Below, piece after piece: positions 1-6,287 of a DNA stretch of 44,468 bases. Source of the stretch: a virus; the IMG/VR virus record IMGVR_UViG_3300041409_000371, positions 1-44,468 of that record. One strand, given 5' to 3'. The notes under the pieces were generated by a model. The model was not told where the DNA came from. It saw only the letters and a program-made list of their open reading frames with translations, and did not search any database. A program made the position numbers and the translations under genes. Each line of letters opens with the position of its first letter. Positions within the stretch are counted from its first letter, which is position 1.

Positions 1-68
1 TAGATTCGAGTGCAACCGCGACGAGAGACAAGCCGGGTTTCTCCAAGTCCCCGATCAAGCTGACGCCG
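1..68. repeat. 68-bp direct terminal overlap (left copy)
   Basis: These bases are identical to 44401-44468. The reading frame of the lysin gene continues through the repeat from the right end into the left end. This is what a circular or circularly permuted genome looks like after assembly. The unit genome is then 44,400 bp. It is short for a true packaged terminal repeat and is more likely an assembly overlap. Confidence 0.93.
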
Positions 69-206
69 AACCAGAAAGCCCATCGGACCCTGAAAAAGCT
101 GGCTCAGCTAGGAGCGGGTGTCTCTCGGCCATCTAAGGGAAGCACGGAGGACAAAGGCGCGATCCTCAAGCAACTTGAAGCTACTTACGGGAAGAAGGCG
201 GCCTGA
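1..206 (+). CDS. C-terminal end of virion-associated peptidoglycan hydrolase (continues from 42783-44468)
   Basis: The frame opened at 42783 is still open at 44400. Joined across the terminal overlap it continues here from base 3 (codons for DSSATATRDK...) and stops at TGA 204-206, giving a 607-residue protein in the circular genome. This tail is basic and low in complexity, outside the catalytic domains. Its last 26 bases overlap the convergent minus-strand gene ending at 181. The main description is under the entry at 42783. Confidence 0.85.
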   Translation, partial: DSSATATRDKPGFSKSPIKLTPNQKAHRTLKKLAQLGAGVSRPSKGSTEDKGAILKQLEATYGKKAA

Positions 207-363
207 CTGGATGCTTGGGTGACATGTTCATGAGCCATCCCGTGCAGGAGAACTGACCGCAATCGCACTTTTCAGCCCTGAGTCCCAAATCGTGAACCTG
301 CTCTAGCGTTAGCCCATCGGCTTCCGCCCAGCGGGTTTCGAATTTCTCGGCCGTCTCTTTCAT
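181..363 (-). CDS. small Cys-containing protein, 60 aa
   Basis: The start is the ATG at 363-361, which overlaps the stop of the upstream lipoprotein gene (ATGA), so translational coupling is likely. Longer upstream starts exist but lack a ribosome site. The protein contains a KCDCGQFSCTGW segment (three Cys within eight residues) that could bind a metal, followed by a short basic tail. No family recognised. It is the last gene of a four-gene minus-strand cluster and runs convergently into the lysin gene. Confidence 0.55.
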   Translation of the reverse strand: MKETAEKFETRWAEADGLTLEQVHDLGLRAEKCDCGQFSCTGWLMNMSPKHPVRPPSSRK

Positions 364-563
364 TCCACTTCCCATTCCATAGACCCTGGGTTGACATAGC
401 CGTGATTCCCTCCGGCCTCTTCGTCTGAACAATACGTTCCCCCTCCGTATTGCGAGGGGATGTTCCAGCAGCGGGCTTCTGAGGCGTTGGGACCGGAGCT
501 AGAGCCGCAGGCTGCGAGGAAAAGAGCCACGGCAAGCACGGGTAGGAGGAGAAGGCGTCTCAT
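360..563 (-). CDS. predicted phage-encoded lipoprotein, 67 aa
   Basis: The N-terminus MRRLLLLPVLAVALFLAACG is a textbook lipoprotein signal: positively charged n-region, hydrophobic stretch at residues 4-15, and lipobox LAAC at residues 16-19 with Cys19 as the lipidation site. The mature part (about 48 residues) is Ser/Gly/Asn-rich with two further Cys. Its start overlaps the upstream stop (TAATG), and its stop overlaps the next start (ATGA). Phage lipoproteins of this size are often expressed in the host and can cause superinfection exclusion; that role is inference. Its setting as an opposite-strand moron next to late genes fits. Confidence 0.72.
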   Translation of the reverse strand: MRRLLLLPVLAVALFLAACGSSSGPNASEARCWNIPSQYGGGTYCSDEEAGGNHGYVNPGSMEWEVE

Positions 564-826
564 TACTCCGTCCAGAGAAGGCTTTTACCAACGCGGGTAG
601 GTTGGATTTGGCCCTCGCCCCGACGCGATGCCAAGGCCGCCGCCTCACGGGTTCCATTTAGCTCCAGCAACCCTCGGAAATGCTCTTGTGCTTTGTTGAA
701 GCCGCGGATTTCAGCGGCATTCTCTCTGCGCCGATATTCCTGCTTAGGCTCTTTCTCTGGAGGGTGGACGCTCATTTCAAGGAACGCCTCAACACAAGCT
801 TTGATTCCCAGCTTTTTCTTCGCCAT
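563..826 (-). CDS. hypothetical charged protein, 87 aa
   Basis: ATG at 826-824 is preceded by an AAGGGAG ribosome-binding site about eight bases upstream. The protein is basic, helical and hydrophilic (MAKKKLGIKACVEAFLEMSV...), without transmembrane segments or recognisable motifs. It overlaps the following lipoprotein gene by one base (TAATG). It is the second gene of the minus-strand cluster 181-1008. No function can be assigned. Confidence 0.6.
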   Translation of the reverse strand: MAKKKLGIKACVEAFLEMSVHPPEKEPKQEYRRRENAAEIRGFNKAQEHFRGLLELNGTREAAALASRRGEGQIQPTRVGKSLLWTE

Positions 827-867
827 GCGTCTCTCTCCCTTCGTTGAATTACGGACATGGTCTCGTG

Positions 868-1008
868 TTAGGCCATGTCCTCATCATCAGCTCGCTCCAT
901 CAAGCGATTGACCACTTCTCGGATCGGTGGCCTTCCTTCATTGAGATTGCGCTCGGATGCTTTGAGCGCCTTTATCAAGTCCTCTAGTGCTTTCTCCCAT
1001 CGGTCCAT
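868..1008 (-). CDS. hypothetical acidic helical protein, 46 aa
   Basis: A 46-codon gene (MDRWEKALEDLIKALKASER...) with AGGAG placed six bases before the ATG at 1008-1006. It is predominantly helical and highly charged. It is the first gene of the minus-strand cluster, about 27 bases downstream of the inferred transcription start of the promoter at 1042-1047. No family recognised. Confidence 0.55.
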   Translation of the reverse strand: MDRWEKALEDLIKALKASERNLNEGRPPIREVVNRLMERADDEDMA

Positions 1009-1031
1009 CCGTTCTCCTCGCTCTCGCTCTT

Positions 1032-1047
1032 GATTATGGACATAATA
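1032..1047. promoter_or_regulatory. candidate bidirectional promoter core between terL and the minus-strand moron cluster
   Basis: The arms ATTATG and CATAAT form an inverted repeat with a two-base centre at 1033-1046. Read leftward, TATTAT (complement of 1042-1047) is a near-consensus -10 box for the 868-1008 gene cluster. Read rightward, GATTAT (1032-1037) is a -10-like box placed so that RNA would start around 1044, six bases before the terminase ATG. No clear -35 box is seen on either side. Confidence 0.45.
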
Positions 1048-1049
1048 TC

Positions 1050-2636
1050 ATGAATCAGACTACAGCCCCACGGATTGAAGCGACCGATCCGTCTGCTCTT
1101 AGCGACCCTGCTGTCCAGCAGGAAATCGCTCAGATATCGCAAGCGCTTGAAGCCAACCCGCTCTGGGGCTACAGGCCGCATCCGAAGCAATACGCGTTCC
1201 ATGCAGCGAGGACTCGGCTGCGCTGCTACTTCGGCGGGAACCGCTCAGGGAAGACGGCGGGTGGTGGCATTGACGACATCATCCAATGCGTCGATAGAGA
1301 ATCGGTGCCGGACCACCTGAAGCGCTTCAAGCGCTTGGAACCTCCGGTACGCGGTCGCATCGTAGTCCCGGACTTCGGTCTTCCCCTGCAAGCCATTGTG
1401 GAGACCTTGATGCGTTGGTGCCCAAGCTTTGAATTCAAGGGCGGCTCGTGGGAAACAGCGTGGTCCCAGCGCGAGCACCGGTTGAGCTTCGGCAACGGCT
1501 CCTTCCTGGAGATCCTCTCCTACGAGCAGGATGTTTCAAAGTTCGGCGGCGTCACCCGCGATTTCTGCCACTACGACGAGGAGCCTGACGGCGAGAAGGG
1601 CCAGGCGATTCGCCAGGAGTGCAAGATGCGGCTGATGGAGTCGCGAGGCTATGAGATCTTCACCTTCACCCCGCTTAAGGGTCTCGGCTGGACTTTCGAT
1701 GAGTTCGAAGAACAGAAGGGGCCGGAAGTCGAAAAGAACGTCTGGTTGGACGAGAAAATGCTCGTTGTCAGAGCCTCTGTGCGAGACAACCCGGCGATCC
1801 CCCCGGAGGAGATCGATTTGGCGATGGCGGGTCTCCCCGAACTCGTCAGACGCGCCAGGGAAGACGGAGAGTTTCTCCACATGGAGGGCTTGGTCTACCC
1901 GATGTTCGACAAGGACCTGCATTGCGTAAACGCCGAGTGGCTGCGCTCAGACGCGGGCAAAGACCATGTCCAGCGTCTCGAAACCTATGAGGCGATAGAT
2001 CCGGGCTACAACACGACGGCGATCCTCTTCGCGGGCTTTGACAAGGACAACCGGCTGCTGATCTACGACGAGCTTTACCTGACCGAATCAGCCGCGATCC
2101 CCGAGAACGCGGCTAAACGGATCTTGGAGAAGCGCCAGGCGTGGGGGACCGGCAAGCCCGTTCTGACCCTGATCGACCCCTCAGCCCGCAACCACTCCCT
2201 CACCGCCACCGAAATCGAAGGCGTGACGCGCCAGGACACGGTTGAGGCTGCTTACTACCGCGCAGGTATCCCCAACGTTCGGGCCAACAACGATAAAGAG
2301 GGCGGCGTCTTCGAGGTCATGCGTCGCTTGGAGTACAAGGACAAAGAAGGTGAGTCCGACCCGCTGATCTTGATGGGGGAAAACTGCACCGCCTTGAAGC
2401 GAGAGATGCGACGTTATCGCCTCAAGCCGAAAGAGGACGGCAGCTTCGATGTGGTCAAGAGAGATGATCACGGGGTCGACTGCACCCGCTATCTCTGCAA
2501 TCACCGGCCATTGAACAGGCCGAAAGCGATGAGCATGGCCCAGCGCAGGCCAGAACAATGGGAGCCGAATACCGCGCCTCCCTCGCCTACGAAACCGGCT
2601 GCTGAGCCGGTAGGACCGCTAGGAAAGTTCGCCTAG
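1050..2636 (+). CDS. terL: terminase large subunit, 528 aa
   Basis: This is the ATP-driven DNA-packaging motor with its headful nuclease. The Walker A loop FGGNRSGKT lies at residues 61-69, and a Walker B-type HYDEEP at about 174-179. A TFTP motif near 204 fits the coupling motif. The C-terminal nuclease domain shows acidic motifs AIDPGYN (Asp near 317), LIDPS (near 375) and DDHGVD (near 471), as in RNase-H-fold terminases. Its length is typical. I start at ATG 1050; a GTG at 987 in frame would add 21 residues without similarity. No Shine-Dalgarno precedes 1050, which fits a very short leader. The 3' end overlaps a minus-strand mini-gene by 18 bases. A small-subunit candidate lies far away at 37044. 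Confidence 0.93.
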   Translation: MNQTTAPRIEATDPSALSDPAVQQEIAQISQALEANPLWGYRPHPKQYAFHAARTRLRCYFGGNRSGKTAGGGIDDIIQCVDRESVPDHLKRFKRLEPPVRGRIVVPDFGLPLQAIVETLMRWCPSFEFKGGSWETAWSQREHRLSFGNGSFLEILSYEQDVSKFGGVTRDFCHYDEEPDGEKGQAIRQECKMRLMESRGYEIFTFTPLKGLGWTFDEFEEQKGPEVEKNVWLDEKMLVVRASVRDNPAIPPEEIDLAMAGLPELVRRAREDGEFLHMEGLVYPMFDKDLHCVNAEWLRSDAGKDHVQRLETYEAIDPGYNTTAILFAGFDKDNRLLIYDELYLTESAAIPENAAKRILEKRQAWGTGKPVLTLIDPSARNHSLTATEIEGVTRQDTVEAAYYRAGIPNVRANNDKEGGVFEVMRRLEYKDKEGESDPLILMGENCTALKREMRRYRLKPKEDGSFDVVKRDDHGVDCTRYLCNHRPLNRPKAMSMAQRRPEQWEPNTAPPSPTKPAAEPVGPLGKFA

Positions 2637-2792
2637 CTGCCGCTTGTATTCCTCCGCCAGTGCTTTCCACATGATCGCGTCTGCGCAGAACTTATTGCGT
2701 TCGAAGGTTAGACACTCGGTCGGTCCTGGCCCCTTGGGCCGAACCTGGACGTAGCTTTCAGCTACTGGGCCTACTGGTTCGATTCGCTTCAT
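2619..2792 (-). CDS. hypothetical leaderless mini-protein, 57 aa
   Basis: ATG at 2792-2790 follows a TAGAAT box with exactly six bases between (2793-2804, complement), so the mRNA would start at the ATG. The protein (MKRIEPVGPVAESYVQVRPK...) has two Cys and a helical C-terminus. No family recognised. Its stop lies inside the 3' end of the terminase gene. It fills what would otherwise be an empty 180-base gap. Confidence 0.55.
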   Translation of the reverse strand: MKRIEPVGPVAESYVQVRPKGPGPTECLTFERNKFCADAIMWKALAEEYKRQLGELS

Positions 2793-2804
2793 GTCCACAT
2801 TCTA
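2793..2804 (-). promoter_or_regulatory. leaderless-type promoter: TAGAAT then 6 bp then ATG
   Basis: On the minus strand the sequence reads TAGAAT, GTGGAC, ATG. TAGAAT matches a sigma-70/SigA -10 box in five of six positions (TATAAT). No good -35 hexamer is visible 16-18 bp upstream. Six-base spacing places the start of RNA at the ATG. The same GTGGACAT string follows the TAAGAT box at 3351-3356. Confidence 0.5.
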
Positions 2805-2816
2805 CCAAAGGACAAC

Positions 2817-3206
2817 ATGCCTCGCTTGACCAAAGGACCGCTCCCCTTTTCTCCGTACCGTTGTCTTGTAACCGGATCGGAGGATGGAGAGCTAATCGAC
2901 TTCGAAAGAGACTTCATCGGCATCGACCCAAGGGTCTACCTTCGCCGCGAGGTTGTGGAAGAGGCAGCGCGTGAGACCTGCAACATGGTCTCAGCGGACG
3001 AAGTCCAGGAGGTCCGCAGGCAGCTAGCCGAATTCGGCAAGAAGCTGGACGAGACCCTGGCCGACCTTGACCTGACAAAGGACTTCGAATCCAAATTTAG
3101 CCAGTCGCTTGAAGCTGGCGTTACGGCGGGTATAGAAGTCGAAGCCGCTAGTACCAGCGGCCCTTCCGAGATTAAACCCGTGTCGATTCGTCCCTCAGAA
3201 GTCTGA
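2817..3206 (+). CDS. hypothetical virion-module protein, 129 aa
   Basis: ATG follows AAAGGA with six bases of spacing. The N-terminal half is mixed; residues about 60-95 form an amphipathic helix likely to be a coiled coil (EVQEVRRQLAEFGKKLDETLADLDL), and the C-terminus is Ser/Pro-rich. It lies between terminase and the fibre-like cluster, so a head- or tail-associated role is possible. No family recognised. Its 3' end overlaps a minus-strand mini-gene by 35 bases. Confidence 0.6.
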   Translation: MPRLTKGPLPFSPYRCLVTGSEDGELIDFERDFIGIDPRVYLRREVVEEAARETCNMVSADEVQEVRRQLAEFGKKLDETLADLDLTKDFESKFSQSLEAGVTAGIEVEAASTSGPSEIKPVSIRPSEV

Positions 3207-3324
3207 GGGCATCCTCAATCAGCCAACTGGCGACCGTAACGCCTGCTCCACCCTTGAGAGCCGCTAGAGCTTCCGCTAGATGCCCCTCGGCGTATTTGGC
3301 TCTTTCCTCAAGGGTTAGGCTCAT
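3172..3324 (-). CDS. hypothetical mini-protein, 50 aa
   Basis: I choose the ATG at 3324-3322, preceded by purine-rich GGAGAAGGGG. The longer upstream extension lies beyond the promoter. The protein is compact, helical and acidic ([20 protein letters not shown]...). It is an opposite-strand moron with its own promoter at 3351-3378. No family recognised. Confidence 0.5.
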   Translation of the reverse strand: MSLTLEERAKYAEGHLAEALAALKGGAGVTVASWLIEDALRLLRDESTRV

Positions 3325-3350
3325 CTTTTCCCCTTCTCCATTATGTCCAC

Positions 3351-3378
3351 ATCTTATCAAAGGAGGCCCTAGTGCCAA
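3351..3378 (-). promoter_or_regulatory. SigA-like promoter for the 3172-3324 gene (TTGGCA, 16 bp, TAAGAT)
   Basis: On the minus strand TTGGCA (complement of 3373-3378) lies 16 bp from TAAGAT (complement of 3351-3356). Both are close to the sigma-70 consensus. It is the best two-box promoter among the minus-strand morons. The -35 box overlaps the GTG start of the plus-strand gene at 3372. Confidence 0.6.
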
Positions 3379-3815
3379 CTGTCTTCACTCTCAATATTCA
3401 GGACTCAAAGGCTCTGGAGGCTCCCGTGCGCGAGATCTCCGTAGGCGTCGGCTCCGTTCTCGTCACCCGCAAAATCCCGACTGATGAGGATGGCGGCTAC
3501 AAAATCGAGAATACGCTCGTTGACAAAGAGAAGGCCTACGACGGCAAAGACACGCCCTCCCTGGCTCTCTACAGCCCAGACGGTGCTCACGTGACGGTTC
3601 TCTACGCAAGCGAGTTCCCGATCGTTCAGGAGCCACCGGAGACCTCCTCAGGGGTATCTCCTGCTGCTGAGCGTGGCGATACTGGCGGTCAGAGTGGCTC
3701 CTTTGAGTCCCGCACGGTCGATGAGTTGCACGATTTGGCTAAAGAGCGAGGGATCAAAGGTCAGTCGAGTCAGAACAAGGATGAGCTAATCGAGGCTCTG
3801 AGGGGTCAGAAGTAG
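3372..3815 (+). CDS. hypothetical protein with C-terminal SAP/Rho-N-like motif, 147 aa
   Basis: GTG start with AGGAGG five bases upstream. Residues 1-90 look like a beta-rich virion-type domain. A Gly/Ser/Glu-rich linker (about 90-112) leads to a C-terminal helix-extended-helix segment, [20 protein letters not shown] then KDELIEALR. It resembles SAP or Rho N-terminal motifs seen at the ends of phage structural proteins, where they may touch nucleic acid. The position just before the fibre-like genes suggests a virion role (inference). Confidence 0.62.
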   Translation: MPTVFTLNIQDSKALEAPVREISVGVGSVLVTRKIPTDEDGGYKIENTLVDKEKAYDGKDTPSLALYSPDGAHVTVLYASEFPIVQEPPETSSGVSPAAERGDTGGQSGSFESRTVDELHDLAKERGIKGQSSQNKDELIEALRGQK

Positions 3816-3818
3816 CCG

Positions 3819-4112
3819 ATGGCCTTCGCCCAGCAAAGCGGCTCCAGCACAGAAGCCCGGATACCCAAGGGGAAACTGACGGCTAAAACGGAATCGAAAG
3901 AATTGGTCAAAGCCAACGGGGACCGGATTGAACTGATCGTTACGAACGAAGGGACGAAAGACATCTGGCTCTGCCTTGGCGCTGCCGCTGTGGCTAAAGA
4001 AGGCCCCTATCTGAAAAAGGAAGGCGGAGCGCTGACGCTGGGAAGCTACTCTGGAGCGATCTTCGCGATCACGGCTGAAGGCGAATCCAACGTAACGTTT
4101 GCCGAAATCTGA
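3819..4112 (+). CDS. putative small beta-rich virion protein, 97 aa
   Basis: Four bases after the previous stop. The sequence alternates hydrophobic strands with Gly and Thr turns (residues about 33-95) and lacks helices or membrane segments, as in small head-decoration or fibre-accessory proteins. Two bases separate it from the next gene. The role is inferred from context only. Confidence 0.58.
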   Translation: MAFAQQSGSSTEARIPKGKLTAKTESKELVKANGDRIELIVTNEGTKDIWLCLGAAAVAKEGPYLKKEGGALTLGSYSGAIFAITAEGESNVTFAEI

Positions 4113-4114
4113 CG

Positions 4115-5317
4115 ATGGGCTTTCTCTTCAATCCGCAGTCGCTCTCCGGCGATGAAGCTGCACTTAAAGACCTGAACCTAGGCAGTACCTGGGGCACGGG
4201 AGACCTCCTTGGCGCTCGGGTTACGATTCCGCCCGCCGCTCACAAGCTCGATCAGCGGGACGGTACAGGGGCGGCTCCGGTCAAAATCGGCACCAGCGCC
4301 AGCTTCAGCCGTACCGACGCCACGACCCGCGCGGAAGTCAACGAAATGGGGCCGACCGGGACTGACGGCCCAGACGGTGCGACGGCCTTCCGCGCGACGA
4401 TCAAGGGGACCGCCGCCTCTCAGGTCCAGGTCTGCGCCGGGGTCTTCACCGCCTGGCAGACAGGCGAATCGAATGGCGGGGAAGGAAGCGCTGACGCCTG
4501 TCCGGTCTATGGCTTCGCGCGCACGACGGGAAGTGCGGTGGGTCGAGCTATTCCGGCTTACTTTGAGTCCAGCCGCGAGACGGCAACCAGTGGCGGACAG
4601 CAGGCTTTGGAGCTACGAGTCAAAAACAGTTCGGGGTCTTCGGACTCCTACACGCCCGGTTCTCCTTCTAAATCAATGGGAATCTGGCTCTGCGCTTCTT
4701 CTGGCGGGACGGCGGACTCTGCCTGCGCCTTCCAGGTCGGCAAAGCTTTCTCTCGTCAGTTCGACGTAGGCCTGGGCTTCAACGAAGCGTCGATCAAGAC
4801 TTCGACTTATCGCGACGACTCTTCCTCCCTGCGCTCTCTCTTCGTCAATGGCGCTCACGAAAAAGGTGCTTTGGTCGTCAACAAAGCAGCGGGCCAGGTC
4901 ATCTTCGGCCGAGAAGAAGCTCAGCAGGCCACGCCGCTCTTCGAAGTCTTCTCCGAAACAGGACTAGACCCGATCGTCAGTTTCGGCTCCAACACGGGAG
5001 CCAGCCATCGTTCCCAGTTGATCCGCAACTCGACCGGCAACCTTGGGGCCTTCGCTTCGAACGTCTCCAATGGATTCCTCACCGGCACGGCGCAGGGAGA
5101 CACGGGTCTGACCTTTACGGCTGGCAAGATCTTCCACGTTGGCGCGGCGACGAAAACATCTCAGTTCCGCATGTCGGAAACCGGGATCGGCTTCTACTCG
5201 ACCACGCCACAGACCAAGCAGGAAGTCACCGGCTCCAGGGCCACCGGTGCTGCGCTAACGTCTCTCTTGGAAAAACTAGCGACTATCGGCTTGATCACAA
5301 ATGGGAGCACGGCATGA
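4115..5317 (+). CDS. fibre-like or head-appendage protein, 400 aa
   Basis: The protein is rich in Gly, Ser, Thr and Ala with strand-turn periodicity throughout and almost no charged helices, as in phage fibres. The C-terminus TGSRATGAALTSLLEKLATI followed by GLITNGS matches a motif familiar from phage and actinobacterial fibre-like proteins (TGSRGGNAALASLL...GLI). It begins MGFLFNP, echoed by MGFIANP in the gene at 5508. The next gene overlaps by four bases (ATGA). Adsorption or head decoration are both possible. Confidence 0.68.
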   Translation: MGFLFNPQSLSGDEAALKDLNLGSTWGTGDLLGARVTIPPAAHKLDQRDGTGAAPVKIGTSASFSRTDATTRAEVNEMGPTGTDGPDGATAFRATIKGTAASQVQVCAGVFTAWQTGESNGGEGSADACPVYGFARTTGSAVGRAIPAYFESSRETATSGGQQALELRVKNSSGSSDSYTPGSPSKSMGIWLCASSGGTADSACAFQVGKAFSRQFDVGLGFNEASIKTSTYRDDSSSLRSLFVNGAHEKGALVVNKAAGQVIFGREEAQQATPLFEVFSETGLDPIVSFGSNTGASHRSQLIRNSTGNLGAFASNVSNGFLTGTAQGDTGLTFTAGKIFHVGAATKTSQFRMSETGIGFYSTTPQTKQEVTGSRATGAALTSLLEKLATIGLITNGSTA

Positions 5318-5508
5318 ATGCAGCAGCGGTTCTTTCCCTCATCGGCGATCTTTACGCGCAGATCGAAGCGCTCCAGAAGGAAAATGAGGCAACGCTGCAA
5401 ACTGCCGATGAACTCAACGCGAAGGTTCTGGATATGCAGAAGTCGTTCGATCCTCTCGGCGGTCCGGAGGAGGCCGCAGCATTGGCACGCAAGGAAGCCG
5501 AAGGCTGA
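5314..5508 (+). CDS. short coiled-coil protein, 64 aa
   Basis: Overlaps the fibre-like gene by four bases. Residues 5-45 carry heptad-like leucines and alternating charges (LIGDLYAQIEALQKENEATL), indicating a coiled coil. It may trimerise or act as an accessory to the fibre. Overlaps the next gene by one base (TGATG). Confidence 0.58.
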   Translation: MNAAAVLSLIGDLYAQIEALQKENEATLQTADELNAKVLDMQKSFDPLGGPEEAAALARKEAEG

Positions 5509-5750
5509 TGGGCTTTATCGCGAATCCGGCCTCCTCCGGCGCAGGAGGCCCCTTCGGCACGGCCTACACCCAGACCTATGCTACGTCGGCGCGCTCTCAC
5601 GTCAAAGAAGCACTGGCGACGAATATCAGCCTCGCCCTTCTGACCGAAGTAGCTCCGATCCTCAACAAACAAAACGAAACGATCAACGAGTTGAAGACCT
5701 TGCTGAATAGCGTCATAGACGACTTGCAGACCGGAAAAATCCTAAGCTGA
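5508..5750 (+). CDS. fibre-associated small protein, 80 aa
   Basis: The N-terminus MGFIANPASSGAGG resembles the MGFLFNPQSLSG start of the 4115 gene, suggesting a shared attachment tip. The rest is helical, with a coiled-coil C-terminal half (NKQNETINELKTLLNSVIDD). One-base overlaps (TGATG) join it to both neighbours. It probably belongs to the same appendage. Confidence 0.57.
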   Translation: MGFIANPASSGAGGPFGTAYTQTYATSARSHVKEALATNISLALLTEVAPILNKQNETINELKTLLNSVIDDLQTGKILS

Positions 5751-5992
5751 TGGAGCTAGCTCTAGGATTCAATTTTCTCGTTGTTATAGCCTTGATCGCC
5801 TTCGGAGTCTGGGAGCGCGAGCAGTGGCGCAAGGAGCGCGGAGAATTGCTCTTGAGGATTCAAGCTCCGGAGCGTGCGGCGATCCTAGACGGGCGCAAGC
5901 TGGACGCTCAGCCGGTAGCTCCTATCGCTCTAGACGACGATCAGGCTTACGAGAAGCTACGGCTGGAGCGACAGGGCTTGGCTAGGGATTAG
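5750..5992 (+). CDS. single-pass membrane protein, 80 aa
   Basis: Residues 3-20 (LALGFNFLVVIALIAFGV) form one transmembrane helix, followed by a basic then acidic cytoplasmic-type tail (WEREQWRKERGELLLRIQ...). Its position ahead of the portal, far from the lysis cassette, argues against a holin; a membrane-associated ejection or assembly role is possible. No family recognised. Confidence 0.57.
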   Translation: MELALGFNFLVVIALIAFGVWEREQWRKERGELLLRIQAPERAAILDGRKLDAQPVAPIALDDDQAYEKLRLERQGLARD

Positions 5993-6243
5993 CTGATGAC
6001 ATTTCGTTCCTCGGCCAGCCCGTGCACCGGGCATGCCGAGCCTGAATAGTCTTCCGGACTCCAGTCTTCAAGTGGCAATCCACAGCGACAGAACCCGTCC
6101 CCTACGCCTCGAAACTTGATCTCAAGCCCTGTAGTGAGATTGAGTTTTTCGCCGGGTTGTAGCTCCAAGCAGCTTTCTGAAAGTCCGTAGACCTTGACGA
6201 CGCCTTTGTCGTTCTCAACGCTGATTCCCATTGAATAATTCAT
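5989..6243 (-). CDS. hypothetical Cys-rich moron protein, 84 aa
   Basis: ATG at 6243-6241 has AAGGAG five bases upstream. The N-terminal half is beta-rich. The C-terminal half has CRCG (residues 53-55) and a later CPVH (near 70), a possible one-metal zinc site. It is an opposite-strand gene inside the late operon with its own -10 box at 6269-6274. It overlaps the 5750 gene end by four bases (convergent). Function unknown. Confidence 0.58.
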   Translation of the reverse strand: MNYSMGISVENDKGVVKVYGLSESCLELQPGEKLNLTTGLEIKFRGVGDGFCRCGLPLEDWSPEDYSGSACPVHGLAEERNVIS

Positions 6244-6268
6244 TGGCTCTCCTTATTGGATGGCCTCC

Positions 6269-6274
6269 ATTTTA
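6269..6274 (-). promoter_or_regulatory. -10 box (TAAAAT) for the 5989-6243 gene
   Basis: TAAAAT on the minus strand matches five of six consensus positions. A start about seven bases downstream would leave a leader of about 20 bases carrying the AAGGAG site. No convincing -35 box. Confidence 0.45.
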
Positions 6275-6287
6275 TCTGAAAGGCTGA

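Noticed and set aside
1-68. Biological packaged terminal repeat
   Set aside because: Short, inside a coding gene, with the reading frame continuing through; an assembly overlap is simpler. Read-depth would decide.
272-535. 87-codon minus ORF starting MPWLFSSQ
   Set aside because: It overlaps the lipoprotein gene, whose signal peptide and coupling make it the real gene.
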